From the NCBI GenBank assembly GCA_013694595.1, contig JACDCC010000373.1, positions 1 to 36,100 on the forward strand: a stretch of DNA of 36,100 nucleotides, in the 5' to 3' direction. A program made the position numbers and the translations under genes. How positions within the stretch are numbered: position 1 is the first letter of the stretch; each line of letters opens with the position of its first letter. The notes under the pieces are model-generated. The model did no database searches and was not told where the DNA came from. It was given only the letters and a program-made list of their open reading frames with translations. This stretch comes from Chthoniobacterales bacterium (lineage in GTDB: Bacteria > Verrucomicrobiota > Verrucomicrobiia > Chthoniobacterales > UBA10450). Shown one piece after another: positions 16,133-24,003 of this stretch.

Positions 16133-17179
16133 CTAACGAGCGCCGCCGGTGTCACGCCGAAAGAGCGACACAACACGGGAAATGTCTTTGATCATCGTCG
16201 ACTCGGCCGCGATCCGCTCGATGCCGCGCAGCGATCCGACGGAGCCGGACGACACCATGTCGCCGCGCCACACCAGCGTCGATGACTTGCCCCCGACCTC
16301 GACGGGCCAGAGTTGGTGCAGCGTCAACCCGGCAAAATAACCGCCGCTCGCATAGTAAAGCGCGCTCGCGGTCTGGATTGAGCCGCCCGCTGCTGGCCGG
16401 CTGTAGAAGGCGCCAAGCGTCAGCACGCCGCGTTCGTCGACCGACTGCATCTCCCAGTATAAGTCGGGCTTGATCGAACCCGCGCCACGTCCGATGCCGG
16501 TCGCCGCCAGTAGCCCCGCGAACTGCTGACGCACCTTGCCCTGCTGACTCAGCATGGCGTTGAACTCCTCGCCGGCACGCACGTTCTGACCGGTGTGATC
16601 GTAGGGCGGCAAGGCCGAGCTGCCGCCGGATGCGAACGCCTGCGCGCGCGCGGCCAGCACATTGCTCCAGAACGCGGCGACCGAACCGGACATCGTCCCG
16701 GCGGCCTTCGCGGGAATTTGCTTTGCCTCCGCGCTGCTGAGCTGGAGATCGGACGAGCCCTGTGCCGTGGCGGTGGCGAGATACTGCACGGCAGGATTAT
16801 TAGGCGCATTCTGCAAGCGGGAAAAATTCGAGGCGCTCGGCGACGCTGGCAGATCGGAGTGAACAAATACCTTCAGCTCCGGGTGCCTGGTCGCGCTCCA
16901 TTGCCGCATCGCGGCGAGCTGCTCGGCGGGCGCTCGCGGCACGACGTAGGCGGTCTGCACTGAGAGAAAACGCCCGCCCGACGGGCCGCGCATCGGTTTC
17001 TGGTCGGCCTGGCCGAGCCGCGCGAGATCGACTTTCGGGAAGACCGAGAAGCTGGCGAGCTCGGAAGCCGGGTCAGCACGGACGTCGGAAGCGGGAACGA
17101 TCACCCACAGCAGTGCGGAGATGCCGCACAGGATCGTGCGTGCACGAAGAGTGGAGCTGCGGCAGCGTTGCGTTTCCAT
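16133..17179 (-). CDS. Exported protein of unknown function
   Basis: The track starts at GTG 17230, but ATG 17179 is preferred. From there the protein begins METQRCRSSTLRAR and a hydrophobic stretch 'TILCGISALLWVIVPAS' ending in 'VRADP', a good signal peptide that the longer start would bury. The mature part is about 310 residues, rich in Ala, Ser and Gly. It includes a central helical region ('AAFWSNVLAARAQAFASGG') and a C-terminal beta-rich part ('GVLTLGAFYSRPAAGG', 'STLVWRGDMVSSGSVGSL'). I do not recognise the family. It lies 33 nt upstream of the DUF6268-like barrel on the same strand, so the pair is probably co-transcribed and acts in the envelope. Confidence 0.65.
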   Translation of the reverse strand: METQRCRSSTLRARTILCGISALLWVIVPASDVRADPASELASFSVFPKVDLARLGQADQKPMRGPSGGRFLSVQTAYVVPRAPAEQLAAMRQWSATRHPELKVFVHSDLPASPSASNFSRLQNAPNNPAVQYLATATAQGSSDLQLSSAEAKQIPAKAAGTMSGSVAAFWSNVLAARAQAFASGGSSALPPYDHTGQNVRAGEEFNAMLSQQGKVRQQFAGLLAATGIGRGAGSIKPDLYWEMQSVDERGVLTLGAFYSRPAAGGSIQTASALYYASGGYFAGLTLHQLWPVEVGGKSSTLVWRGDMVSSGSVGSLRGIERIAAESTMIKDISRVVSLFRRDTGGAR

Positions 17180-17306
17180 TTTGAAGAAGGGACTTCTATT
17201 CCCATAGTGCAGGGCTTGCAAACCTATCACTCAGCGAGGCGCGAGTCATCGCCGGCTCCATACGTTCGCACGCCATCATGACGACAAGCGCGCCGCGTCA
17301 ATGCAC

Positions 17307-17433
17307 GCTTGTCATCCTGAGCCGCGCAGACGGCGAAGGATCTCGCATAGGGTTTTTGGCTCATCGCTCGATCGTGTGTGCACAGGACCCTGCGCGGGGT
17401 CCTTCGGCGCGCTTTGCCAGCCCCAGGATGACC
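17307..17433. repeat. GTCATCCT-bounded palindromic repeat upstream of the ABC operon
   Basis: The left arm begins GTCATCCTGAGCCGCGCAGA near 17311. The right arm, read on the other strand from 17432, begins GTCATCCTGGGGCTGG, and both continue to a GCGAAGGA/GCCGAAGGA-like block. The arms are imperfect in the middle. An extra inner hairpin, GGACCC-TGCGCG-GGTCC, lies near 17385-17401. The left arm is nearly the same as the outer arms of the repeat at 19611-19838, so this is one dispersed family. It fills most of the 279-bp gap before the ABC operon. Confidence 0.7.
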
Positions 17434-17458
17434 GCGTGATGCAGGCCAGCTTTGCGAC

Positions 17459-18403
17459 ATGAGCGCTCCTGTCATCGTCCTCGATCAACTCCGCAAAACC
17501 TACGGCGACTTCGTCGCCGTCGAGGGGCTCACGCTCTCGATTGAGCCGGGCGCGATTTTCGGCTTTCTCGGCGCAAACGGCGCCGGCAAAACCACTACGA
17601 TGCGGATGCTCTGCGGGCTGCTTCGACCGACCAGCGGCCGGGCGACCATCGCCGACGCGGATGTCTGGACGCAACGGCACGAAGTGCGATCGAAGTTTGG
17701 GTATGTGGCGCAGCGCTTCAGCCTTTATCCCGACCTGACCGTGGATGAAAACATGCGGTTCTTCGCCGGAGCTTCGCGCGTTCCTGCTGGCGAGATCGAC
17801 AGCCGCATCGCGCGCTTGTTGAAGCTGACCGACATTGAAGGAAAGCGTCACACGGCGGCAGGCAGTCTGTCCGGCGGGATGCGCCAATTGCTCGCGCTCG
17901 CCTGCGCGTTGGTGCACGAGCCGCCGCTGCTGTTCCTTGATGAGCCGACCTCCGGGTTGGATCCGGTGCATCGGCAGCAGATGTGGAATCTGTTGTACGA
18001 CTTGAGCAACGCCGGCATCACGGTGTTTGTCACGACGCACTACATGGATGAGGCGGAGCGGTGCACGGAAGTCGGCTTCATCGATCGTGGGCGCCTGCTC
18101 GCAAAAGCGTCGCCGCGTGGTTTGAAGGCGAGCTTCCAGGCGAGGCTGCTCGAGATCGATGTCGAACCGGTGATGCCGGCGCTCGTCAGGTTGCGGGATG
18201 AACCGGAGATCCTCGGCGTGTCGCTGCGCAGCGGCAGCTTGCGCCTTTACATCGCGGAGCCGGAGAAGCTGCTGGCGCGCTGGCGCGAAAAATGGCCATT
18301 CGAGGGACTGCGGCTAGTCGGAGACCGTTGGGTCGAGCCGGACATGGAAGACGTTTTCACCGCTTACTCGCAAGGCTACGACGCGGTCCTGAAGCAACCA
18401 TGA
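17459..18403 (+). CDS. ABC exporter ATP-binding protein
   Basis: This 314-residue ATPase is of the CcmA/YbhF type found with ABC-2 permeases. Walker A is 'GANGAGKTT' (38-46), the Q-loop lies in 'FGYVAQRFSLYPDLTV', the signature is 'LSGGMRQ' (137-143) and Walker B is 'LLFLDEPTSGLDP' (about 157-169), followed by the H-loop in 'FVTTHYMDEAERC'. The last 80 residues form the small C-terminal extension usual in this family. The permease start overlaps the stop by 4 nt. It powers export of an unknown substrate across the inner membrane; the YbhFSR/YhiH-like relatives handle drugs or lipids. A single ATP-binding domain is present, so it is expected to act as a dimer. Confidence 0.93.
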   Translation: MSAPVIVLDQLRKTYGDFVAVEGLTLSIEPGAIFGFLGANGAGKTTTMRMLCGLLRPTSGRATIADADVWTQRHEVRSKFGYVAQRFSLYPDLTVDENMRFFAGASRVPAGEIDSRIARLLKLTDIEGKRHTAAGSLSGGMRQLLALACALVHEPPLLFLDEPTSGLDPVHRQQMWNLLYDLSNAGITVFVTTHYMDEAERCTEVGFIDRGRLLAKASPRGLKASFQARLLEIDVEPVMPALVRLRDEPEILGVSLRSGSLRLYIAEPEKLLARWREKWPFEGLRLVGDRWVEPDMEDVFTAYSQGYDAVLKQP

Positions 18404-19587
18404 ACCGAAGCTCCATCACCGCGATCGCGAGCGTCGCGTACAAAGAATTCCTGCATATCTATCGCGATCGACGCGTGCTGCTGTTGCTGTTGATCCTGCC
18501 GCCGGTATTTACGCTCATTTTTGGACACGCCTTCGAGTCCGGTGAGCGCAAGAACGTGCCAGCGTTGCTGATTAACGCCGATGACGCCGAGCGCACGCAG
18601 CGTTTTGTCGATCGGCTGCTCGCGAACGAGACTTTCGCGTGGCGCCAAGAGGCGCCTGGCACAGGCAGCGAGACGGATCTGCTCGGCCGAGGAGCGCGCG
18701 GCGCGCTGGTCATCCCGGCGGGCTGGAGCCAGAGCCTCACGAACGGCGAACCTATCCCGCTGCAGATGTATCTCGACGGCAGCGACACGAGCACGGGCGA
18801 GCAATTGCAGGGTGCGCTGCAGAAGACGCTCGGCGACTTCCAGCTCAGCGAGCGCACGGAGCTGATCGATCGATTGCCCGACGAGGTGATCAAGTTCGGC
18901 AAACAGTTGCCGCTGGAAGTGCGCAACGAATTTGTCTCGGCGATGGAAGCCTGGGAGGTCGAGGAGCAGGTGCTCTATAACCCGGAGGAGCGTTTCATCG
19001 ATTACGTGCTGCCGGGCGTGATCGGCATCATCTTGCAGCTCATCACGGTGACGCTGATGGCCTGCACCCTCGCGCGCGAGCGGGAGTCCGGCACGCTCTA
19101 CCAGCTGATGGTCACGGCGCTGCGCCGCGGTGAGATTGTCGTCGGCAAGATGCTGCCCTACCTGGCGATCTCGGTGTTTCTGATCATCGTCATCATGCTG
19201 CTGGCCGGCTGGCATTTTAACGTGAAATTTCACCAGCCCGGCGCGCTCGCTCTAATCTGCTTGTTGTTCCTGCTGTGCTCGCTCGGTTTAGGTCTCCTGA
19301 TTTCAGCGGTCTCGCGGACACAGACGCAGGCGATTCAATTCTCAGTGTTTTTTCTGCTGCCGGTTTTCGTCTTATCCGGCGCGTTTGCGCCGCTGGAACA
19401 GCTGCCGGGCGCGATCCGCTGGATCTCCGAACTCTTCCCGCTGACGCATTTCTGCCGCGCGTTTCGGCTGGTGAACCTCTATCACGCGCCAATGTCGTTT
19501 TACGCGCCGAGTCTGATCGCGCTTTGCATCGGAACGGTGGTGACGTTCGTCGGCGCCGCGTTCCTGTTGCGCAGAATAGAAGAGTGA
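18400..19587 (+). CDS. ABC-2 type permease (YbhS/YbhR-like)
   Basis: The track extends the frame to 18292, but ATG 18400 (ATGA with the ATPase stop) is the clear start, giving 395 residues. The N-terminal helix lies in 'RRVLLLLLILPPVFTLIFG', followed by a large extracytoplasmic domain (about 45-200). Five or six C-terminal helices follow, including 'VLPGVIGIILQLITVTLMA' and the ABC-2 motif region 'LARERESGTLYQLMVTALRRGEIVVGK' (core 'ARERESGTLYQL'). It forms the membrane pore with the adjacent ATPase. Relatives commonly occur as two permeases plus a HlyD-type fusion protein. Only one permease and no adaptor are seen here, so it may homodimerise. Confidence 0.92.
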   Translation: MNRSSITAIASVAYKEFLHIYRDRRVLLLLLILPPVFTLIFGHAFESGERKNVPALLINADDAERTQRFVDRLLANETFAWRQEAPGTGSETDLLGRGARGALVIPAGWSQSLTNGEPIPLQMYLDGSDTSTGEQLQGALQKTLGDFQLSERTELIDRLPDEVIKFGKQLPLEVRNEFVSAMEAWEVEEQVLYNPEERFIDYVLPGVIGIILQLITVTLMACTLARERESGTLYQLMVTALRRGEIVVGKMLPYLAISVFLIIVIMLLAGWHFNVKFHQPGALALICLLFLLCSLGLGLLISAVSRTQTQAIQFSVFFLLPVFVLSGAFAPLEQLPGAIRWISELFPLTHFCRAFRLVNLYHAPMSFYAPSLIALCIGTVVTFVGAAFLLRRIEE

Positions 19588-19920
19588 CGGTGCACATGAC
19601 GTGTCGCACACGTCATCCCAAGCCGCGCAGACGGCGAGGGACCTCACGCGAGCTGCACAACGCTTTGCAACCCGTTGTCATGTCGAGCGAAGCCGAGACA
19701 TCCCGGGGCGGTGCCTCAAGGTAAGGCAACGGGGTTCCTCGGCTTCGCTCGGAATGACAGAGTTGGAATGAGGTCTTCCGAACGACGTGACTCCCGACTG
19801 CGCGAGGTCCCTCGCCGTCTGCGCGGCTCGGGATGACGCGGCACGCAGCGCGAACGATTCTACCAAGATCGCACATTTCCAGCTTCGCTACGCGCGGCGA
19901 AGATTGTACTTCGGAGTCGA
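19588..19920. repeat. 333-bp gene-free stretch filled by two nested inverted repeats
   Basis: The outer arms are 19611-19649 and 19801-19838. The left begins CGTCATCCCAAGCCGCGCAG and the right, on the other strand, begins CGTCATCCCGAGCCGCGCAG. They differ at one base over the first 35 or so, then at a few more. Inside them lies a second, unrelated inverted repeat: 19676-19704 (TGTCATGTCGAGCGAAGCCG) against 19731-19759 (other strand TGTCATTCCGAGCGAAGCCG), about 24 of 29 matching. No coding sequence or promoter is apparent. The outer family also occurs at 17307-17433, on the other side of the ABC operon. Strong secondary structure could stop or stabilise the transcript. Confidence 0.85.
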
Positions 19921-20577
19921 ATGCCGGAGCAACAAACATCGCCCGAGATCGCAGCGGCTACGCGACAGCTCGCCGCGAGCGATCCACGCTTCGCCGCGCT
20001 GATCGCGCGGTCGAAGCCGTTCGCACCGCGCGCGGCTGTCATTGTGCGGCCGTTTGACGCGTTGGCGGAATCAATCGCTTACCAGCAATTGAGCGGCAAA
20101 GCTGCGGCCACGATCTGGGGCCGCGTCAAAGCGCTCTACGGCACGCGCAAGTGGCTGGATCCGAAGCTGGTGCTCGTGACGCCCGACGAAAAACTGCGCG
20201 CGTGCGGCTTATCCGGCAGCAAGACGGTCGCGCTGAAAGACCTCGCCGCGAAACGGATCGACGGAACAGTGCCATCCGGCCCGGTGCTCGCAGAGCTCTC
20301 TGACGAAGAGATCATCGAACGGCTGACGGCGGTGCGGGGCATCGGGCGCTGGACGGTCGAGATGTTGCTGCTGTTCGAGATGGGGCGGCTCGATGTGTGG
20401 CCGGTCGCGGATCTCGGGGTGCAAAAAGGCTACGCGACGACGTTTGGGAAAAGGAAGTTGCCGACGCCGAAGCAGCTCCAGAAGATCGGGAACAAATGGC
20501 GACCGTATCGCTCGATCACGGCATGGTATTTCTGGCGCGCTTGCGACATTGCAACACCGGGCGCGAACCGCAGCTAA
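19921..20577 (+). CDS. DNA-3-methyladenine glycosylase II-like (HhH-GPD, AlkA group)
   Basis: This 218-residue base-excision repair glycosylase has 'SIAYQQLSGKAAATIWGR' (about 50), typical of AlkA-like enzymes. It then has the helix-hairpin-helix 'LTAVRGIGRWTVEMLLLF' (about 138) and the catalytic aspartate in 'WPVADLGVQKG' (about 163). The conserved tail 'WRPYRSITAWYFWRA' confirms the group. It removes alkylated purines from DNA. It lacks the AlkA N-terminal AlkA_N domain and has no iron-sulfur cysteine cluster, unlike the nth gene later in the window. It stands alone after the repeat region. Confidence 0.92.
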   Translation: MPEQQTSPEIAAATRQLAASDPRFAALIARSKPFAPRAAVIVRPFDALAESIAYQQLSGKAAATIWGRVKALYGTRKWLDPKLVLVTPDEKLRACGLSGSKTVALKDLAAKRIDGTVPSGPVLAELSDEEIIERLTAVRGIGRWTVEMLLLFEMGRLDVWPVADLGVQKGYATTFGKRKLPTPKQLQKIGNKWRPYRSITAWYFWRACDIATPGANRS

Positions 20578-20646
20578 TCGTTCGCAGTCTCCACGATCAC
20601 CTGCGCCGTTGACTTGAAGACGCGCGCTCCCTAGAAACGGCCGCAT

Positions 20647-21537
20647 ATGGCGATGATCCACATCAGCCGCAGCGGCGGCACCCTCGGCGTGTTTGACGAA
20701 GCTCGCGTGCGCGAAGGCCTCCGCACCGGTGAGTTCATCGAGACGGATCTCGGCTGGACCGAAGGCATGCCGACCTGGCGCCCACTCTCCGAGCTGGAAA
20801 CTTTCACCGCTGCGGCGCCCGCACCAACACCGCCGCCGCAGATGGCGATGGTGGAGTCGCCCGCCTCGACCGCGGCGGGTGCGGCGACACCGGAGGTTTC
20901 TTCCGTTGTGCAACCCAGCGGGCTGCCGTGGGAACACCGCGAGCAGCTTGGCTTCGTCAACGCGCTCTTTGCGACGATCGGGATGTTCCTCACGCGCCCG
21001 GCGGAGGCGTTCACGGTCATGAAACGCGACGCCGGACTGCTCGATCCACTGCTTTACGCGTTGATCATCGGAACCGCCGGCGGCGTTATTTCGTTCGGAT
21101 TTTCGCTCATGATGAGCTCGTTCGGAATGCTCGGCGGCGCCGACAGCGCATTAGGCGCGATGCTCGGGATGGGGCTTGGGTCGTTCTTCGTGCTGTTCCT
21201 CACGCCGATTTTCGTTGTGCTCGGCACGTTCATTGGCGCGGGGATTCTTCATGTCTGCCTGATGGTGCTCGGCGGCGCGAATCGCTCCTTCGAGACTACC
21301 TTCCGTGTCGTCGCCTATGGCGGCGGATCGGCCAACGTCTTTCAGCTGGTGCCGGTGTGCGGCGGCATGATCGCGGGCGTCACCGCACTTGTGTTGTACT
21401 GCATTGGCCTGGCGCGCGCTCATGAGACAAGCACTGGCCGCGCCGTCGGCGCGGTGCTGTTGCCCGCGGTGGTGTGCTGCGGCGGCATCATCCTCTTCGC
21501 GATCACGATCTCGGGCATGGCCGCGCTCGGGCAGTAA
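20647..21537 (+). CDS. GYF_2 (DUF4339) plus Yip1-like membrane protein
   Basis: This 296-residue protein has at residues 1-55 a GYF_2 domain ('IHISRSGGTLGVFDEARVREGL', core 'LGWTEGMPTWRPLSEL'), a peptide-binding or regulatory module common in bacterial membrane proteins. A Pro/Ala-rich linker (56-95) follows. From about 98 on comes a five-helix Yip1-type domain starting with 'ALFATIGMFLTRPAEAF' and including 'YGGGSANVFQLVPVCGGMI'. The function of bacterial Yip1 proteins is not established. It lies 11 nt before the DUF2752 gene, suggesting one transcript. Confidence 0.85.
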   Translation: MAMIHISRSGGTLGVFDEARVREGLRTGEFIETDLGWTEGMPTWRPLSELETFTAAAPAPTPPPQMAMVESPASTAAGAATPEVSSVVQPSGLPWEHREQLGFVNALFATIGMFLTRPAEAFTVMKRDAGLLDPLLYALIIGTAGGVISFGFSLMMSSFGMLGGADSALGAMLGMGLGSFFVLFLTPIFVVLGTFIGAGILHVCLMVLGGANRSFETTFRVVAYGGGSANVFQLVPVCGGMIAGVTALVLYCIGLARAHETSTGRAVGAVLLPAVVCCGGIILFAITISGMAALGQ

Positions 21538-21548
21538 CACGCGCAGCC

Positions 21549-21959
21549 ATGCGCTTCCACTGGCGCCGGTTGCGTGCAGGTGAACTGGACCACGAGCTGA
21601 TCTGGCTGCTCGTCAGCGTGGCGACAGCAGTGCTCGGCACGGCGTGGTTGAGGTTCGGTTTGCCCTGGCCGCGGTGCACGTTTTTGGCGGTGACGGGGCT
21701 GCCGTGTGTGACGTGCGGCGCCACGCGCGCGGCGGTGGCGTTCCTCGCTGGCGACACGATTGGCGCGTGGCTGATGAACCCGCTCGTCGCGGTGCTGCTC
21801 TGTGTGCTGGTTCTCTTCGATCTTTATGCGGCTGCCGTGCTGATTGCTCGCGCGCCGCGTTTGCGAATCTCACTCACGCATCCCTCCGCGTGGCGAGGCA
21901 TCGCCGCCGCTGCGGTGCTCGTCGGCCTTCTGAATTGGGCCTATCTGCTGACGCTTTAA
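21549..21959 (+). CDS. DUF2752 membrane protein
   Basis: The track frame starts at 21474, inside the preceding gene. ATG 21549 lies just after that gene's stop and gives 136 residues with three helices. It shows the DUF2752 pattern of a short membrane protein with a TG-x-x-C-x-x-CG-x-TR motif, here 'TGLPCVTCGATRAAVAFL'. The CxxC could bind metal or form a disulfide, but the function of the family is unknown. DUF2752 genes often follow Yip1/GYF_2 or TM2-type genes, as here. The stop shares a TTAA with the convergent peptidase stop. Confidence 0.85.
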   Translation: MRFHWRRLRAGELDHELIWLLVSVATAVLGTAWLRFGLPWPRCTFLAVTGLPCVTCGATRAAVAFLAGDTIGAWLMNPLVAVLLCVLVLFDLYAAAVLIARAPRLRISLTHPSAWRGIAAAAVLVGLLNWAYLLTL

Positions 21960-22660
21960 GGGGGCGACGCTTGCTCCACAACCGCGCGCCCTACGTCTTC
22001 CTCCAGGGCACCACGGTGCTGCTGGATGAACTCACTTGGATTGATCCAGCCGCGCGTATCCTCGCGGTAGCCTGGCCCCACGAAAGGCGTGAGGAACTCG
22101 CGCATCTCGAAGTGCAGGTGCGCGAGATAACGCCCGCCGGCGCTGCCAACCGTCGCCACCTGCTCACCACGACGGACATCCTGCCCCGCCGCAACGAGCA
22201 TCTCCTCCACGTGTCCGTAAAATGACTGCACGTACTTACGCGCGCCGTTCTCCTCGTAGGCGTGCAGCACGATGATCAGGTTGCCCCAGCCGGGCCCGCC
22301 TTCCTCGGCGAGCAACACCCGACCATCGGCTACGGAATAAACGGGATCGCCGAAGTCACTATTCTCGCCGCCGACGCCGTTCAGGTCGTCGCCGAGGTGT
22401 CGGTTCTCGGTAAACGGTTGTGCGTTGTAGACGAGCGCGCCGTGCTCACTTCCCATCGGGAAATCGAAACGCGTGGCCGTACGCAGTGAGGCAAGCTCGA
22501 GCGGCGATGTCATTTGAAACGCAAGATCGAGGCGAAGGCGCGGCTGCAATTCGGGCGCGAGCCGGAAGTAAAGCGTGGCGGCCAGCGCGAGTAGAAAGAT
22601 GGCGAGGAGCGCGAGCGTCATCGCGATCTTTGTTCCGCCCTTGCTCGTGTTCAGCTTCAT
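21956..22660 (-). CDS. M23 (LytM-type) peptidase, membrane-anchored
   Basis: The track shows a 512-residue frame up to 23494, but everything upstream of 22660 is antisense to the epimerase gene. ATG 22660 gives 234 residues starting MKLNTSKGG with a membrane-anchor helix ('IAMTLALLAIFLLALAATLYF'; core IFLLALAATLYF). The catalytic domain has the zinc residues of LytM enzymes: 'HLGDDLNG' (HxxxD), a later His in 'QSFYGHVEEM', and 'LAHLHFEMR' (HxH). It probably cleaves peptidoglycan cross-bridges at the outer face of the inner membrane or in the periplasm. Its start is 15 bp from the divergent epimerase start. Confidence 0.9.
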   Translation of the reverse strand: MKLNTSKGGTKIAMTLALLAIFLLALAATLYFRLAPELQPRLRLDLAFQMTSPLELASLRTATRFDFPMGSEHGALVYNAQPFTENRHLGDDLNGVGGENSDFGDPVYSVADGRVLLAEEGGPGWGNLIIVLHAYEENGARKYVQSFYGHVEEMLVAAGQDVRRGEQVATVGSAGGRYLAHLHFEMREFLTPFVGPGYREDTRGWINPSEFIQQHRGALEEDVGRAVVEQASPP

Positions 22661-22675
22661 CTCTACGCTCGCGCG

Positions 22676-23629
22676 ATGCGGACTCTGGTGACCGGCGGCG
22701 CGGGCTTTATCGGGTCGCACCTTGTCGAGAAACTGCTCGCCGCCGGTGAAGAAGTCTCGATTCTCGACGACTTCAACGACTTTTACGATCCGGCGATCAA
22801 GCGGGCGAACATCGCCGGAGTGGCGAAGCAGATCCACCTCCATCAGCTGGACCTGCGCGACAGCCACGCAGTGCGCGATTTGTTTCACCGCGAAAAATTC
22901 GAGGTTGTGGTGCATCTCGCGGCACGCGCCGGCGTGCGGCCATCGATTGGAAACCCGCAGCTTTATTACGACACGAATGTGAGCGGGACACTGCACCTGC
23001 TGGAGGCGGCGCGGGCGAAGGATGTGCAGCGTTTCATTTTCGCCTCGAGCTCTTCGGTTTATGGGATCTCGAAGACGGTGCCGTTTTCGGAAGAGCTGCA
23101 TCTGACGCAAACGATCAGCCCCTACGCGGCGACGAAAATTGCAGGCGAGTTTCTTTGTTCCACCTACTCGCACCTTTACAAGATGCGGATCGTGACGCTG
23201 CGGTTCTTCACCGTTTACGGCGCTCGCCAACGGCCGGACCTCGCGATTCATCAGTTCACGCGGCGGATCCATGAGGGGCAGCCGATCGAGCAGTTCGGTG
23301 ATGGCACGACACGCCGGGACTACACTTATATTGATGACATCATCCAAGGGGTAACCGCCGCGCTGGCTTACGAGGGGCAGCTGTTCGACATTTTCAACCT
23401 CGGGGAAAGCGAGACGATCGAGCTGCGGGAGTTGATCAAAGAAATCGAACGCGCGCTCGGGCGCGAAGCCGAGATCCATCAGCTGCCGGAGCAACCCGGC
23501 GACGTGCCGATCACCTGCGCTGATATTTCGAAGGCGCAGCGACTTTTGGGGTACAAGCCGACGACGCCGTTACGCGCAGGGCTGCCGAAGTTCGTGGATT
23601 GGTTCCTCGAAACGCGCGCGGGGCGTTAA
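22676..23629 (+). CDS. Nucleotide-sugar epimerase, UDP-glucuronate 4-epimerase-like
   Basis: This 317-residue extended SDR has 'LVTGGAGFIGSHLVEKLL' (GGxGxxG), 'ILDDFNDFYDPAIKR', 'HLAARAGVRPSI' and 'ASSSSVYG', with catalytic Tyr/Lys in 'SPYAATK'. 'FNDFYDPAIK' and 'LAARAGVRPS' are typical of UDP-GlcA 4-epimerases (LpsL/CapI), which make UDP-galacturonate for surface polysaccharides. The tail 'QPGDVPITCADISKAQRLLGYKP' is also standard. No glycosyltransferase is adjacent. dTDP-glucose dehydratase is less likely because of these motifs. It is divergent from the M23 peptidase; both serve the cell envelope. Confidence 0.88.
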   Translation: MRTLVTGGAGFIGSHLVEKLLAAGEEVSILDDFNDFYDPAIKRANIAGVAKQIHLHQLDLRDSHAVRDLFHREKFEVVVHLAARAGVRPSIGNPQLYYDTNVSGTLHLLEAARAKDVQRFIFASSSSVYGISKTVPFSEELHLTQTISPYAATKIAGEFLCSTYSHLYKMRIVTLRFFTVYGARQRPDLAIHQFTRRIHEGQPIEQFGDGTTRRDYTYIDDIIQGVTAALAYEGQLFDIFNLGESETIELRELIKEIERALGREAEIHQLPEQPGDVPITCADISKAQRLLGYKPTTPLRAGLPKFVDWFLETRAGR

Positions 23630-24003
23630 ACAGTTCCGCGCCGATCGCGCAGTCGCAGCGACTCAAAAGCCGCCTGCTCCCGCAGCTTGCCATTCACCCC
23701 AAACTCCCCATACTTATTCACAGATGTCGGGAATGTTCTTCGAATATCCGGGCGTCCGCTTTTCACGGCGTTTCAGACTCTGGGAGATTTCCATGCGAGC
23801 GCTCGCATCTCTGCTGGTCCGCCGCTTGATTGATGCGGTTCGCCTTTCGGTCCTTTCCCGATCCCATGCGGCGGAGTTTCCACCAGCCACGCTACCAACT
23901 GCTACCAAGCGAGCAGGGACCTCTCGGGGGTTGCGTGCTGCGGACCGGGCATCATTCGATGCGCTCCGCCCGAACTGCAATTCGGTCAACATTGAGGATC
24001 ATT
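23630..24003 (+). promoter_or_regulatory. 374-bp leader region upstream of the RRM gene, with a 16-bp perfect palindrome
   Basis: I see no convincing gene here. The several overlapping ORFs in the track show no protein family, and most simply extend the RRM frame or its neighbours. The region contains the perfect palindrome ATGCGAGCGCTCGCAT (23793-23808). A good ribosome-binding site, TGAGGATC, lies 6 nt before ATG 24004. RRM proteins of this type are often cold-regulated through long leaders, so a structured 5' UTR is possible. This is inference; no known riboswitch was recognised. Confidence 0.4.

Noticed and set aside
22661-23494. N-terminal extension of the M23 peptidase frame
   Set aside because: The region is antisense to the epimerase. 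The signal-anchor and ATG at 22660 define the real start.
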